64,000 bases of DNA from Sphingomonas sp. Root710 (lineage in GTDB: Bacteria > Pseudomonadota > Alphaproteobacteria > Sphingomonadales > Sphingomonadaceae). How positions within the stretch are numbered: position 1 is the first letter of the stretch; every line of letters begins with the position of its first letter. The position numbers and the translations under genes were made by a program. The notes below the pieces were generated by a model. It did not search any database and was not told the DNA's origin. It worked only from the letters and a program-made list of their open reading frames with translations. The stretch covers positions 1,780,172 to 1,844,171 of the forward strand of contig NZ_LMIB01000001.1 in the NCBI RefSeq assembly GCF_001429065.1, written 5' to 3'. This document shows, in pieces, positions 19,510 to 27,535 of the stretch.

Positions 19510-20662
19510 CTAGGGGCGCAACCGTTCTGCGTTCTCCATCAGTTCGAGCAAATCGCCCCGATCCATCAACGCGATTGTCCATCCGGACGCTCCTGCCTCC
19601 TTTTGAGCGTCTGCAGAGAAGGTTGTGCTTGTCACCACGACACCGCCCGCTGTGTCATGGCGGACATTGTCGGCCACACCTTTGAGCCCGCGCACAACAT
19701 CGACGCCCATTATTCGCCCCTTTCGAGGATTTTTGCATTCCGACGAGGTACGACGCTTTGAGTTTGCTGAAGAGCGGAACGACCAGCCGCAGATCGTAGC
19801 CGCCATCGCGGGACTGCTTGGTTTGTATGACCTCAAAGCCGTTGTTGCGGAATATCTGCGCAACGACGGCTTCGAACTGGTGACCACTCATTGCCGCAAA
19901 GTAGCCGGGCTGCGCCTTCACCAGCGACAGAAAATTTCTGGATGTGACGTCGAGCGCGGCCCAAATGTCCGTTGTTAGTTGGCAAAAGGGCATGAGGCTT
20001 GGGATATCGACCGCGATATGGTCGGCAAAAGTGATATAAGCCTGCAGCAGGTCGGGATGCTCGTGCGAAACTGCCGAGAACGCGGCCAGCTCGCTCGCAG
20101 CGAACTCCTGTGCTTCCGCTTCGTCGGCAGAAATACCCGGAATGTCCGTCGAATGCACCCGGCCGTTGTAGCTTTCGCTGAAAGCGAATCGCCAACCGCC
20201 AAAAATTCTCAACGTTTGTGTCAGTCGTCTCGTCCAGCCCTCCTCGGAATCGTCGCCGGTAGGCAGGATCTCTGAAGCGTTGTAGGCAGTGACCATGTAA
20301 AACTTCGCAAGAAATCGACCGTAGCTCCGGATCGCAGCCTGCATCGATTTCGGATAATCGCCGACAACAGGAATGCCCTCAAGGCGGCACGAAGCGGCGA
20401 TGGTGTCCTACATTTCAGTCGTAAGTCGGTCGCCCCTAACCTGTTCGAAAAATCCTTTCCACCGAGCGCCTCTGAGCGCAGAACGGGCGGTATCGTAGAA
20501 CTCATATCGCTCAGGCGAAATGTGTTCTGCGTCGCACTCAAACTCATAAGCGCCAGCTGAGGCGAGGCTGCTGAGATAATCGCCTCGCACCTCCAATTCC
20601 GGGACCCAAGGGCCCCGATGATCGACGACGCTGTAGTCCCAAATCGGATTTGCCGTAACCAT
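19510..20662 (-). pseudogene. Decayed Mrr-like restriction endonuclease (nonsense and frameshift)
   Basis: Three consecutive pieces on the minus strand form one protein. The first runs from MVTANPIWDY at 20662 to an in-frame TAG at 20408-20410. The same frame continues (DTIAASCRLEGIPVVGDYPK) to about 19741. Then one extra base near 19740 shifts the frame, after which ECKNPRKGRIMGVDVVRGLK continues to a stop at 19510. Removing the extra G gives the PD-(D/E)xK nuclease pattern: GHQFEAVVAQIFRNNGFEV, then DGGYDLRL, then YLVECKN. That is an Mrr-type catalytic domain at the C-terminus. Sequencing errors could explain one lesion, but two are more consistent with real decay. Confidence 0.7.
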
Positions 20663-20735
20663 GCTGTCTGAGATCTAGCGGACGAACAACTCTCGTTACG
20701 GTAGCATCAGATAGCGGGCCGCTCAAGGAGAAGCA

Positions 20736-20751
20736 CGGAGAAGCTTCTCCG
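20736..20751. promoter_or_regulatory. 16-bp perfect palindrome upstream of the hydrolase-caspase genes
   Basis: CGGAGAAGCTTCTCCG is a perfect palindrome 164 nt before the start of the lipase-like gene, inside a 250-nt non-coding interval. It could be an operator or a short hairpin. No regulator gene is directly attached to this pair, although an XRE gene lies 3.8 kb downstream. Confidence 0.35.
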
Positions 20752-20914
20752 GAAGATGCCGTAGCGCACCGAGGCAGCGGTCAGATATTCAGGGGATGCC
20801 GACGCCAACGGTCCCCGGCGGGGCGCGGCAGAGGTAATCCAACGTTTCGCCGATAAATCGGGAAGCCAAGCGAGGAGAATATAGCTAAATTGTGCGCGAG
20901 CGGAGACAGCAAGC

Positions 20915-22138
20915 ATGGCCATTATTTATGTTCACGGCGTCAAGGTGCGATCGCCAGATCACGGTATTGCCCTGGGAAAGTCCTTTCAGCGCTGGCTGGC
21001 ACCCAAATTATCAGTCGGCGGCACCGCGCCCGACTATGAGCCGGTCTATTGGGGCGATCTTGCGGCGACCTTTCACTGGAACCTGGCTTCTCGCCCGCGG
21101 ACCGCGCTGCTCGGAATGGGGGGCGCGGATGATTTCGCCGGTCTCGGATCGCTGCGCGGCGCAAGCGACGTCAAATTGTTCGACCGTTCGCCCGTCGCGC
21201 CGATTGCGGCAGGACCGGTGCTCGGTGCAGCTATGGTTCCGGAACAAGAGCCCGTTGCGCCTTTATCCGCGGTCCCGCGCGAGAAACGGCCGGATTTTCT
21301 AGCCGATCTTTATCTGGCTTGCTTTCCGGCGGGCTCGAGGGACCCGATTGTTGATGATCCGGAACTTGCCGCACTCGCCGATGCCGCTGCGGCCGTCGCT
21401 GACCAGTGGGACTCGATCGCGGCGCATGAGGCAGATGATGCCGCGCGCGCGCGAAAACTCGTGGCCAGGGTCGATGAGGCGCTCAAGGGCGGCACGCTGA
21501 TCGGCATGGGCGGCTTTGCCGGTTGGATGGAAAAGGCCGGCGAAGTCGTGCGACGGGCAACGACCTGGCCTGGCGACGCGGTCAGCACGGTGCTCGGCGA
21601 GGCGCGGCCCGTGATGAACGAATTCGTTGCGTACTTCGTCGGCGACGTGTTTACTTACCTGACCCGGCGGGTCGACCAGGGTGCGCCGGGCCCAATCCCG
21701 AGCCGCATGCTGGCGGCGCTACGGCGTGCTCAGGAGCGCAAGAAGGCGACAGGCGAGAAGATTGTGGTGGTCAGTCACTCGATGGGCGGCCAGCTGGTGT
21801 ATGACGCGCTGGCGCATTTTGCCGCGGGCGATCCCGTACTGGACGATTTCGAGGTCGATCATTGGATCACCTGCGGATCGCAGGTGTCGCTGTTCGCCGA
21901 GATGCAGCTGTTTCTTGGCCAAGCTCTCCCACTGGAGGGTGGCAAACTGGCGAAGCCGCCACGGGTGAAGGCTTGGACCAATTATTATGACCGCAACGAT
22001 CTGGTCGGGTTCATCATGGAGCCGGTTTTCGACGATGTGAAGGACCAAGCCTATGATACCGGGTATGGGCTGTTCTTCGCCCATACCGGGTTCTTGGCGC
22101 GGCCGAGCTTCTTCAAAGCCATTGCGGATCGCCTGTAG
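20915..22138 (+). CDS. Lipase-like alpha/beta hydrolase
   Basis: A 407-residue protein beginning IIYVHGVK (residues 3-10), the oxyanion-hole HG motif of alpha/beta hydrolases, with a nucleophile elbow VVSHSMGGQLVYDA in which S289 is the nucleophile. This SHSMGG form is common in lipases and phospholipases. About 110 residues of insertion (150-260) lie between, and no signal peptide is present, so it acts in the cytoplasm, perhaps on the membrane's inner face. It is 24 nt upstream of the caspase gene on the same strand, implying joint function. A role as a membrane-damaging effector or as a caspase target is conceivable but unproven. Confidence 0.75.
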   Translation: MAIIYVHGVKVRSPDHGIALGKSFQRWLAPKLSVGGTAPDYEPVYWGDLAATFHWNLASRPRTALLGMGGADDFAGLGSLRGASDVKLFDRSPVAPIAAGPVLGAAMVPEQEPVAPLSAVPREKRPDFLADLYLACFPAGSRDPIVDDPELAALADAAAAVADQWDSIAAHEADDAARARKLVARVDEALKGGTLIGMGGFAGWMEKAGEVVRRATTWPGDAVSTVLGEARPVMNEFVAYFVGDVFTYLTRRVDQGAPGPIPSRMLAALRRAQERKKATGEKIVVVSHSMGGQLVYDALAHFAAGDPVLDDFEVDHWITCGSQVSLFAEMQLFLGQALPLEGGKLAKPPRVKAWTNYYDRNDLVGFIMEPVFDDVKDQAYDTGYGLFFAHTGFLARPSFFKAIADRL

Positions 22139-22162
22139 GCGGCGGGAAGAGGGGCGAGAGAG

Positions 22163-24307
22163 ATGCCGCTGGAAGCCGATACCGACACTCCCGGATTGTG
22201 GCGCGCCGCCACGGCGGACAGCTGCGGGGTACATGCGCTGATCATCGGGATCAGCGATTATCCCTATCTGTCCGACGGCACCGCACCGGGGAACGAACGC
22301 GCCGGCGATAGCGGCGGCTTGGGGCAGCTCGAGGTCTCGGCTCTGTCGGCGGCCATGTTCTTCGATTGGCTGTGCGAAGCCGGTGAAGTCGCCGGAGCGC
22401 CACTTGCGAGCTGCCGTTTGCACCTGGCGCCAAGACCGGACGAGCGCGATCGTGTCGTACAGCTCGTCAAAGGCCATTTTGGCGCGGCGGATTATGCAAC
22501 GCTGCGCGCGGCGCTCACGGCTTGGGCGGACGAGATGGCGCTGGCCGGGCGGCTCGCCGGCGATCCCAATGTGGCGTTGCTGTTTTATTCGGGGCACGGC
22601 GTCGAGGTCGCGGCCTCGCCAGCAATCCTCGCCAGCGACGTTCTGACCCAGCGGGCGGCCGATGGGGGCGCGAGCCGAGCGATTGCGGTTGAGCCGACCA
22701 CCGCTGCGGTCAAAACCTACAATATTAGCCGCGGGCTGTTTTTCATCGATGCCTGCCGCGATGCGCCGCAAGCGGCGCGTCTGCTCAATCTGGTCGGCGA
22801 CGACGCGCTCAAGCCCAATCGAAACGCCGTTCGCCGCCCTGATGGACTTATCAGGCTGCATTCGACCGCGTCTGGGCTAAAATCTTATCAGGTCAAGGAC
22901 GAGACCGGCACCTTATTCACCCAGGCGGTGCTCAGCGGCTTGCAAGGCGAGCCGCCCGCCTATGTGCCCTACGACACGACAAACCTGCCCTGGGCTTTGA
23001 AATTCGCAGCCCTCGAAGGTCATGTGAAGCGGGCAGTGAACCGGCTGCTGGCCGAGCACAGCCCACTGGCGATCCAGTTGGTCGAGCCTTACGGCAATCC
23101 CTACAATGCGGAGATGCTGGTGGCTTTGAAAGCCGGACCGCCGCTCGATGCCGGCGACGTGCCAGCGGTTAGCGAACCCACCCCAGCGAATGTCGAGGAG
23201 GTGGTCGAGCGCAGCGCCGCGGACGTGTTAAAGAACATCCGTTCGCTGAACACGGCCGCGATCAGCGATCTGCGCGGGCCGGCGCCGGGAGGCGTGAAAG
23301 GCGATCTGTTCAACTTCAATGTGATGCACGAGGTGCTCGGCCATGAATCGGTAACCGATCCGTGGATCAGGTCGCTGCGCTTCCTAGATGCCTGGACCGG
23401 GGAGAGCGTCGATCCGACGGTCGCCGAGATCTTTGCCGCACATAGGCAGGAGATTGACGGCCGGATCGCGGCATGGGTCGACATGACGGTTCAACCCGGC
23501 CAGGGTGAAGCGCTCTGGATCGCCGCCGGCGCCGGCGGCGACGAGGACACGACCGGCGCGGCGATTGCGATCCCGCGCGATGCCTGGCAGCCGATCCCGG
23601 TGCGACTAGATATCCAGTTTGACGCAAGCGAAGGACCGTGGAAACTGCGGCAAATGAGCGCGCGTTTGGCCGATCCGGCGGGCGCGGAGGTTTACTTGCC
23701 GTCCAGTTGGCAGACGCTGTTCGAGGCACAGCGGATCGAAGCCTTTGCCGATCTCGCCTCGGCAGCCCGGCCGATCGAGCAGCTTGCGGATCTTCAGGAC
23801 GTCGTCAGTGGCAAGCGCGAGTCGCCGGTCGCGGCGGCATTCGCCACCAATCTTCTGCTGCGGGCAGGCGCCATCGATTATCTTCACGATTGGCCGCGCA
23901 ACCTGGCGGAGTGGTTCCCATGGTTGGCCGATGGCCCGGTCCTGTGGGCGGAGACGCTCCTGAGGCGCCGCGAGGGCGATGAGCTTGATCTCGGCCAACC
24001 GGTTATAGAAGAGGCGCTCCGCTATTTTACGATGCTTAGCGATCGCGGCGCACCGCTGGTGGCGCACAGCCTAGGGCTGGCCCTCCGGCAGGCCGATCTC
24101 TGGCGGCCGTTCGTCGAAAATGACGCTCTCGACGGCGGGAAGCAGTCCAATCTGCGCGCTGCGCTCGAATATGTCGATCGTGCCGGCCGCTTCGCACAAT
24201 CGAGCGTCGGCTTCAGCCGGTTCGTCGGCGCGGGTGTCGAGACGCACCCTGATCACGTCTTGGGTCGCGGCCGATATCGGCCACAACAGATGTTAGCGGT
24301 GGCGTAA
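22163..24307 (+). CDS. Caspase-like (peptidase C14/metacaspase) protein with helical C-terminal extension
   Basis: A 714-residue protein whose first 330 residues form a caspase p20-like domain: first strand HALIIGISDYPYL at 24-36, catalytic histidine H145 in YSGHG and catalytic cysteine C198 in FFIDACRDAP. The full His/Cys dyad is intact. The rest (330-714) is soluble, has two regions (one beta-rich near 460-510, one helical after 520), and matches no domain I recognise. Bacterial caspase homologues act in abortive infection and programmed cell death when paired with sensors or effectors. Here it is translationally adjacent to a lipase-like gene and upstream of an XRE/ImmA operon. Confidence 0.85.
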   Translation: MPLEADTDTPGLWRAATADSCGVHALIIGISDYPYLSDGTAPGNERAGDSGGLGQLEVSALSAAMFFDWLCEAGEVAGAPLASCRLHLAPRPDERDRVVQLVKGHFGAADYATLRAALTAWADEMALAGRLAGDPNVALLFYSGHGVEVAASPAILASDVLTQRAADGGASRAIAVEPTTAAVKTYNISRGLFFIDACRDAPQAARLLNLVGDDALKPNRNAVRRPDGLIRLHSTASGLKSYQVKDETGTLFTQAVLSGLQGEPPAYVPYDTTNLPWALKFAALEGHVKRAVNRLLAEHSPLAIQLVEPYGNPYNAEMLVALKAGPPLDAGDVPAVSEPTPANVEEVVERSAADVLKNIRSLNTAAISDLRGPAPGGVKGDLFNFNVMHEVLGHESVTDPWIRSLRFLDAWTGESVDPTVAEIFAAHRQEIDGRIAAWVDMTVQPGQGEALWIAAGAGGDEDTTGAAIAIPRDAWQPIPVRLDIQFDASEGPWKLRQMSARLADPAGAEVYLPSSWQTLFEAQRIEAFADLASAARPIEQLADLQDVVSGKRESPVAAAFATNLLLRAGAIDYLHDWPRNLAEWFPWLADGPVLWAETLLRRREGDELDLGQPVIEEALRYFTMLSDRGAPLVAHSLGLALRQADLWRPFVENDALDGGKQSNLRAALEYVDRAGRFAQSSVGFSRFVGAGVETHPDHVLGRGRYRPQQMLAVA

Positions 24308-24317
24308 CGTATTGCAC

Positions 24318-24346
24318 TTGCATGTCGGATAATCCGACATTATAAA
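24318..24346 (+). promoter_or_regulatory. Promoter with internal perfect 19-bp operator
   Basis: A -35-like TTGCAT (24318-24323) and a -10-like TATAAA (24341-24346) are 17 nt apart, the optimal spacing. Almost the whole spacer is the perfect inverted repeat ATGTCGGAT-A-ATCCGACAT (24322-24340, 9-bp arms). A repressor bound there would block RNA polymerase. The second gene of the operon it drives encodes an XRE-type regulator, so autorepression is the natural reading. The first ATG of the operon is 33 nt downstream of the -10 box. Confidence 0.65.
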
Positions 24347-24378
24347 GCCATCGTGTCTTCATAGCAGACAGAGGCTTT

Positions 24379-24714
24379 ATGGCGACAATCGCGCCCGCCG
24401 CACCACAAACAACAGCGTTTCCAATCACGGCGGTTGAAACCTGCCTGCACGACGAGCTCATGCAGACGATCAAGTCGATGGCGAAGATCAAGGGCATCGC
24501 GCTGCCCTCGATTGACGCGCAGATCCGCGCGATGCCGGTGCAGGTTGATTCGCTGGTGTGCGTCGACATCTTGTGCGCGGTTGAGCCGATCATCGGGATC
24601 GAACTGCCCGAAAGCGTCGTCAAGGCGGGCGGCTACGGCTCGATCGACAACGCCATCAAGAATCTGATTCCCCGCATTGAAGCCGAGTGGAAGAAGAAAG
24701 GAGGCAAGCCATGA
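24379..24714 (+). CDS. Acyl-carrier-protein-like small protein
   Basis: A 111-residue helical protein. Residues 52-98 follow the acyl carrier protein pattern: a DSL motif (D57-S58-L59) where S58 would carry phosphopantetheine, then helix VCVDILCAVEPIIGIELP and a last helix after YGSIDNAI. In true ACPs the order is DSL, then an acidic helix, then FGIEIP. The N-terminal 25 residues are unstructured and proline/alanine rich. It is the first gene of the operon, preceded by the operator-promoter, and overlaps the XRE gene as ATGA. No fatty-acid or polyketide synthesis gene is nearby, so its partner is unclear. Confidence 0.6.
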   Translation: MATIAPAAPQTTAFPITAVETCLHDELMQTIKSMAKIKGIALPSIDAQIRAMPVQVDSLVCVDILCAVEPIIGIELPESVVKAGGYGSIDNAIKNLIPRIEAEWKKKGGKP

Positions 24715-25076
24715 GCGCTGTCGCAGTCCCCACCGATACGGACGAGGAAGCCCGCCGCCTTCTGGGCGAACGCCTGCGCGAGGCCCGCAAATATCTTGGG
24801 CTCCGGCAGGAAGAGGTTGCGTCCTATCTTAAGATTCCGCGCACCGCGCTGACCGATATCGAAAACGGCCAGCGCCGGGTCGAGGCGATCGAGCTGACGC
24901 GTCTCGCCCGGCTGTACCGCCAGTCGGTCGGCTATTTTACCGGCGAGGACGAAGCCGCGGCCAGCTATGCGCCCGACGTGGCGCATCTTGCGCGCGCCGC
25001 GTCGGAGCTGTCGCCGACCGATCGCGCGGAGCTCGGAAGATTCGCCGAATATCTGCGTACGCGTTCGCGGGCCTGA
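24711..25076 (+). CDS. XRE-family transcriptional regulator
   Basis: A 121-residue regulator with an N-terminal Cro/CI-type helix-turn-helix (about 15-70: LREARKYLGLRQEEVASYL, then IPRTALTDIENGQRRV). The C-terminal 45 residues are acidic and helical. The start at 24711 has an AGGAGG ribosome site at 24699 and forms an ATGA overlap with the ACP-like gene. It is directly followed (2 nt) by an ImmA/IrrE-like protease gene, the standard pairing in which the protease cleaves or inactivates the repressor. The 19-bp palindrome at 24322-24340 is its likely operator. Confidence 0.88.
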   Translation: MSAVAVPTDTDEEARRLLGERLREARKYLGLRQEEVASYLKIPRTALTDIENGQRRVEAIELTRLARLYRQSVGYFTGEDEAAASYAPDVAHLARAASELSPTDRAELGRFAEYLRTRSRA

Positions 25077-25078
25077 CG

Positions 25079-26089
25079 ATGGCGAGCAGCTATGCCCGAT
25101 CGGTGCGCGGCGGGATGATGGCGGCGAGCCGCCTGCATCAGCGTCTCGAGCAGAAGCAAAGGATCGAAGCGCGCGGCGGCAATGTCGACGTGTTCGCGGC
25201 GATCCATGCGCTCGATCTTCCGGTGCTGCTCCGCCCGCTCGAAGGGCTGCTCGGCGCCTATATCAGCGATCCGGCGCCCGGCGTGTTGATCACCACCCAG
25301 CGGCCGATGGCGATCCAGCGTTTCACGGCCGCCCACGAGCTTGGCCACTTCTGTCTCGACCATCAACTGAGTCTCGACGACGAAACAATCCTGCGGCGGA
25401 TGGCCGCGACGTTGGCGCCGGCGATGGATTTCCAGGAAGTCGAAGCCGATGCGTTCGCAGTGGGCTTCATGATGCCGCAATGGCTGATCGCGTGGCACTG
25501 CGAGCGGCAGGGCTGGACGGGCGAAACGCTTGCGCGGCCGAGCACCGTCTACCAGCTCGCATTGCGGATGGGCGCCAGCTATTCGGCGACCTGCTACACG
25601 CTCGGCCGCTACAATCTGCTGCCGCAGAACAGGGTTCAGGATCTGCTCAAAACCCAACCGAAGCAAGTGAAGGCAGCGCTGCTGGCGAACTATCAACCGC
25701 AGGATTATCGCGGCGACGTCTGGCTGCTGACCGAACGTGATGCCAATACTCGGATCGATGGCAGCCGCAATGACTTGTTTGTCCTGCGGCTCGAGGAGCA
25801 TAGCGGCGGCGGCTATCTCTGGGACATCGATCAGCTGCGCGAGAGCGGCTTTGCAATCGTCGGCGATGCGGTCGAGGACATGGATGGCGACGGTGTGGGC
25901 GGTCCGGTCGTGCGCCGCGTCACCGCCGCGACGCGCGAAGCCAACCGGGGAACGCTCGTGCTCGACGAGCGGCGGCCGTGGGAACCGGACGAACCTCTGG
26001 CGAGCCTGGCGGTCGACTATGATTTCACAGGGCCGGAAGAGGTCGGCCTGTCGCGCGCCGAGCGTCGCATTCGTCTCGAGGCGGCATGA
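25079..26089 (+). CDS. ImmA/IrrE-family metallo-endopeptidase
   Basis: A 336-residue zinc protease. The gluzincin site FTAAHELGHFCLDH has HELGH at 86-90, and the downstream EVEADAFAVGFMMP (about 120-133) supplies the third ligand, as in ImmA and IrrE. The C-terminal 150 residues are an added domain I do not recognise. In ICEBs1 and in Deinococcus, such proteases inactivate a partner XRE repressor on DNA damage or stress. Immediate coupling to the XRE gene suggests the same switch controls this operon. Confidence 0.88.
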   Translation: MASSYARSVRGGMMAASRLHQRLEQKQRIEARGGNVDVFAAIHALDLPVLLRPLEGLLGAYISDPAPGVLITTQRPMAIQRFTAAHELGHFCLDHQLSLDDETILRRMAATLAPAMDFQEVEADAFAVGFMMPQWLIAWHCERQGWTGETLARPSTVYQLALRMGASYSATCYTLGRYNLLPQNRVQDLLKTQPKQVKAALLANYQPQDYRGDVWLLTERDANTRIDGSRNDLFVLRLEEHSGGGYLWDIDQLRESGFAIVGDAVEDMDGDGVGGPVVRRVTAATREANRGTLVLDERRPWEPDEPLASLAVDYDFTGPEEVGLSRAERRIRLEAA

Positions 26090-26772
26090 GCCTGATTGAC
26101 GTTCACCAGGATTTGCGGGGCATGTTCGGCGCGGCGCGCGACCAGCGCGGGCGTCCGACCTGCCTCGCCTTTGCGGCGAGCGACACCCATGCCGCGCTGC
26201 GCGATGGGTGGGACCCGTTGTGTTGCGAATATGCCTTCTATCAGGCGCAGCGGCGTGCGGGGCGCCCGCCGACGCGGGGCGCGGTCCTGCCGGTCATGGT
26301 GCAGTCGCTAGCAGAAGACGGGCAGCCGATGGAAGTGGCCTGGCCCTATCTGGCGGCGCTGCCGGCCGATATGGCCCATTATGTCCCGCCGGCCGAACTC
26401 GGCGCGCTGCATGGTCGCGCGGGCATGTTGACATCGACCGCGATTGACCAGGTCGCCGCGTCGCTCGACGCCCACCGGCCGGTGATCCTGCTGCTGATGC
26501 TGTCGCGGTGTTTCTTCGAGCCCAGTGGCGACGGCGTCGTCGATCCGCCGATCGGCGAGCATCCCGAGCCGGCACGGCGGCATGCGGTCATCGCGTGCGG
26601 GCACGGTACGGTCGACGGCTGTCCGGCGCTGTTGGTGCGTAATAGTTGGGGGCCGCGCTGGGGTCTCGGCGGCTGCGCCTGGCTCACTGAATCTTTCCTC
26701 AAGCCGCGACTGTTCGCGGCGGCAACACTCTTGGAGGATATCGATGTATCTGCCCGTCCCGTCGCAGCCTGA
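26086..26772 (+). CDS. Papain-like C1-family cysteine protease
   Basis: A 228-residue papain-fold protease with all active-site residues in place: oxyanion Q20 and nucleophile C26 in DQRGRPTCLAFAAS, H166 in RRHAVIACGHG, and N186 in VRNSWGPRWGLGG. There is no signal peptide or pro-region, so it would be active in the cytoplasm. It overlaps the ImmA-like gene as ATGA and overlaps the next gene by 29 nt. A cytoplasmic C1 peptidase in a repressor-controlled operon is unusual and suggests a dormant effector or a processing enzyme for another product of the locus. Confidence 0.87.
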   Translation: MSLIDVHQDLRGMFGAARDQRGRPTCLAFAASDTHAALRDGWDPLCCEYAFYQAQRRAGRPPTRGAVLPVMVQSLAEDGQPMEVAWPYLAALPADMAHYVPPAELGALHGRAGMLTSTAIDQVAASLDAHRPVILLLMLSRCFFEPSGDGVVDPPIGEHPEPARRHAVIACGHGTVDGCPALLVRNSWGPRWGLGGCAWLTESFLKPRLFAAATLLEDIDVSARPVAA

Positions 26773-27535
26773 CTGTGCGAGCGCGTGGCGCGAGGCCGTT
26801 CGGTTGGTCGACGCGCTGCCCGGCCATGCCGCCTATAATGTCATCATCGATGTCGCGAACGCCGTGACCGGCACCAGGACGGACGATCCGCGGGTCGCGG
26901 CGGTCGACGCATTCCTGCGGCCCTATGAGAAGACGGTCGAGACGGTGGCCAACACGATCTTCCCATCGCAATTCTACTACCGCTACGGCGCGCCGGCGTT
27001 CTTCGAGGCCTTCACCAGCCGGGTGCTCGCAAAGGTGCGCAAGAATTGCCGCTGGTCGGGATATTATTTCGAGCGGATGATCAGTGTGCCGCGGGCCGAC
27101 GGACCGCCGATCAATCAGCTATGGGAAATCGTTAGCCGGATGAAGGCGCCCTCGGTCAAGGCGAACAACAAATTCGAGCTGTCGCTGTTCGATCCCGATC
27201 GCGACGTCGATGAGTCCCCTTATGGCGGGCAGTGCCTGAGCTTCCTCAGCTTCAAGCTGCTGCCGGGGGATCCGAAGACGCTGACGCTGACGGCGATGTA
27301 CCGCAACCACTATTACGTCGAAAAGCTGCTCGGCAATCTCATCGGCCTCGGACGGTTGATGGAGTTCGTCGCGCACGAGGCAGGTCTCAAGGTCGGCAGC
27401 CTGACCGTCATTTCGACCCATGCGGTGGTTGACCAGCCCAAGTCGAAGGCCAAGGGCCAGGCGACGCGAGCACAGATCGAGGCGATGATCGCCGCGTTCG
27501 ATCAGGCCAGCGCCAAACCCGCGCTCGCCGCATGA
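26744..27535 (+). CDS. Thymidylate-synthase-like protein of unknown function
   Basis: A 263-residue protein. The C-terminal half resembles thymidylate synthase/hydroxymethylase folds: a cysteine in GGQCLSFLSFKL (C164) at the place of the catalytic Cys, then LTAMYRNHYYVEKLLGNLIG (182-201), which parallels the QRS-D...N substrate loop, and EAGLKVGSLTVISTHAVVD, which parallels the helix and strand ending in the HxY motif. The canonical PCH and QRSxD residues are not conserved, so it may bind a nucleotide without normal synthase activity. The start at 26744 follows a GGAGG box 6 nt upstream. Its end overlaps the convergent uracil-glycosylase-like gene by 34 nt. The assignment is by eye and moderate. 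Confidence 0.5.
   Translation: MYLPVPSQPDCASAWREAVRLVDALPGHAAYNVIIDVANAVTGTRTDDPRVAAVDAFLRPYEKTVETVANTIFPSQFYYRYGAPAFFEAFTSRVLAKVRKNCRWSGYYFERMISVPRADGPPINQLWEIVSRMKAPSVKANNKFELSLFDPDRDVDESPYGGQCLSFLSFKLLPGDPKTLTLTAMYRNHYYVEKLLGNLIGLGRLMEFVAHEAGLKVGSLTVISTHAVVDQPKSKAKGQATRAQIEAMIAAFDQASAKPALAA

Noticed and set aside
19625-19978. Plus-strand frame opposite the decayed endonuclease
   Set aside because: Antisense shadow; the minus strand carries the recognisable Mrr-like motifs.
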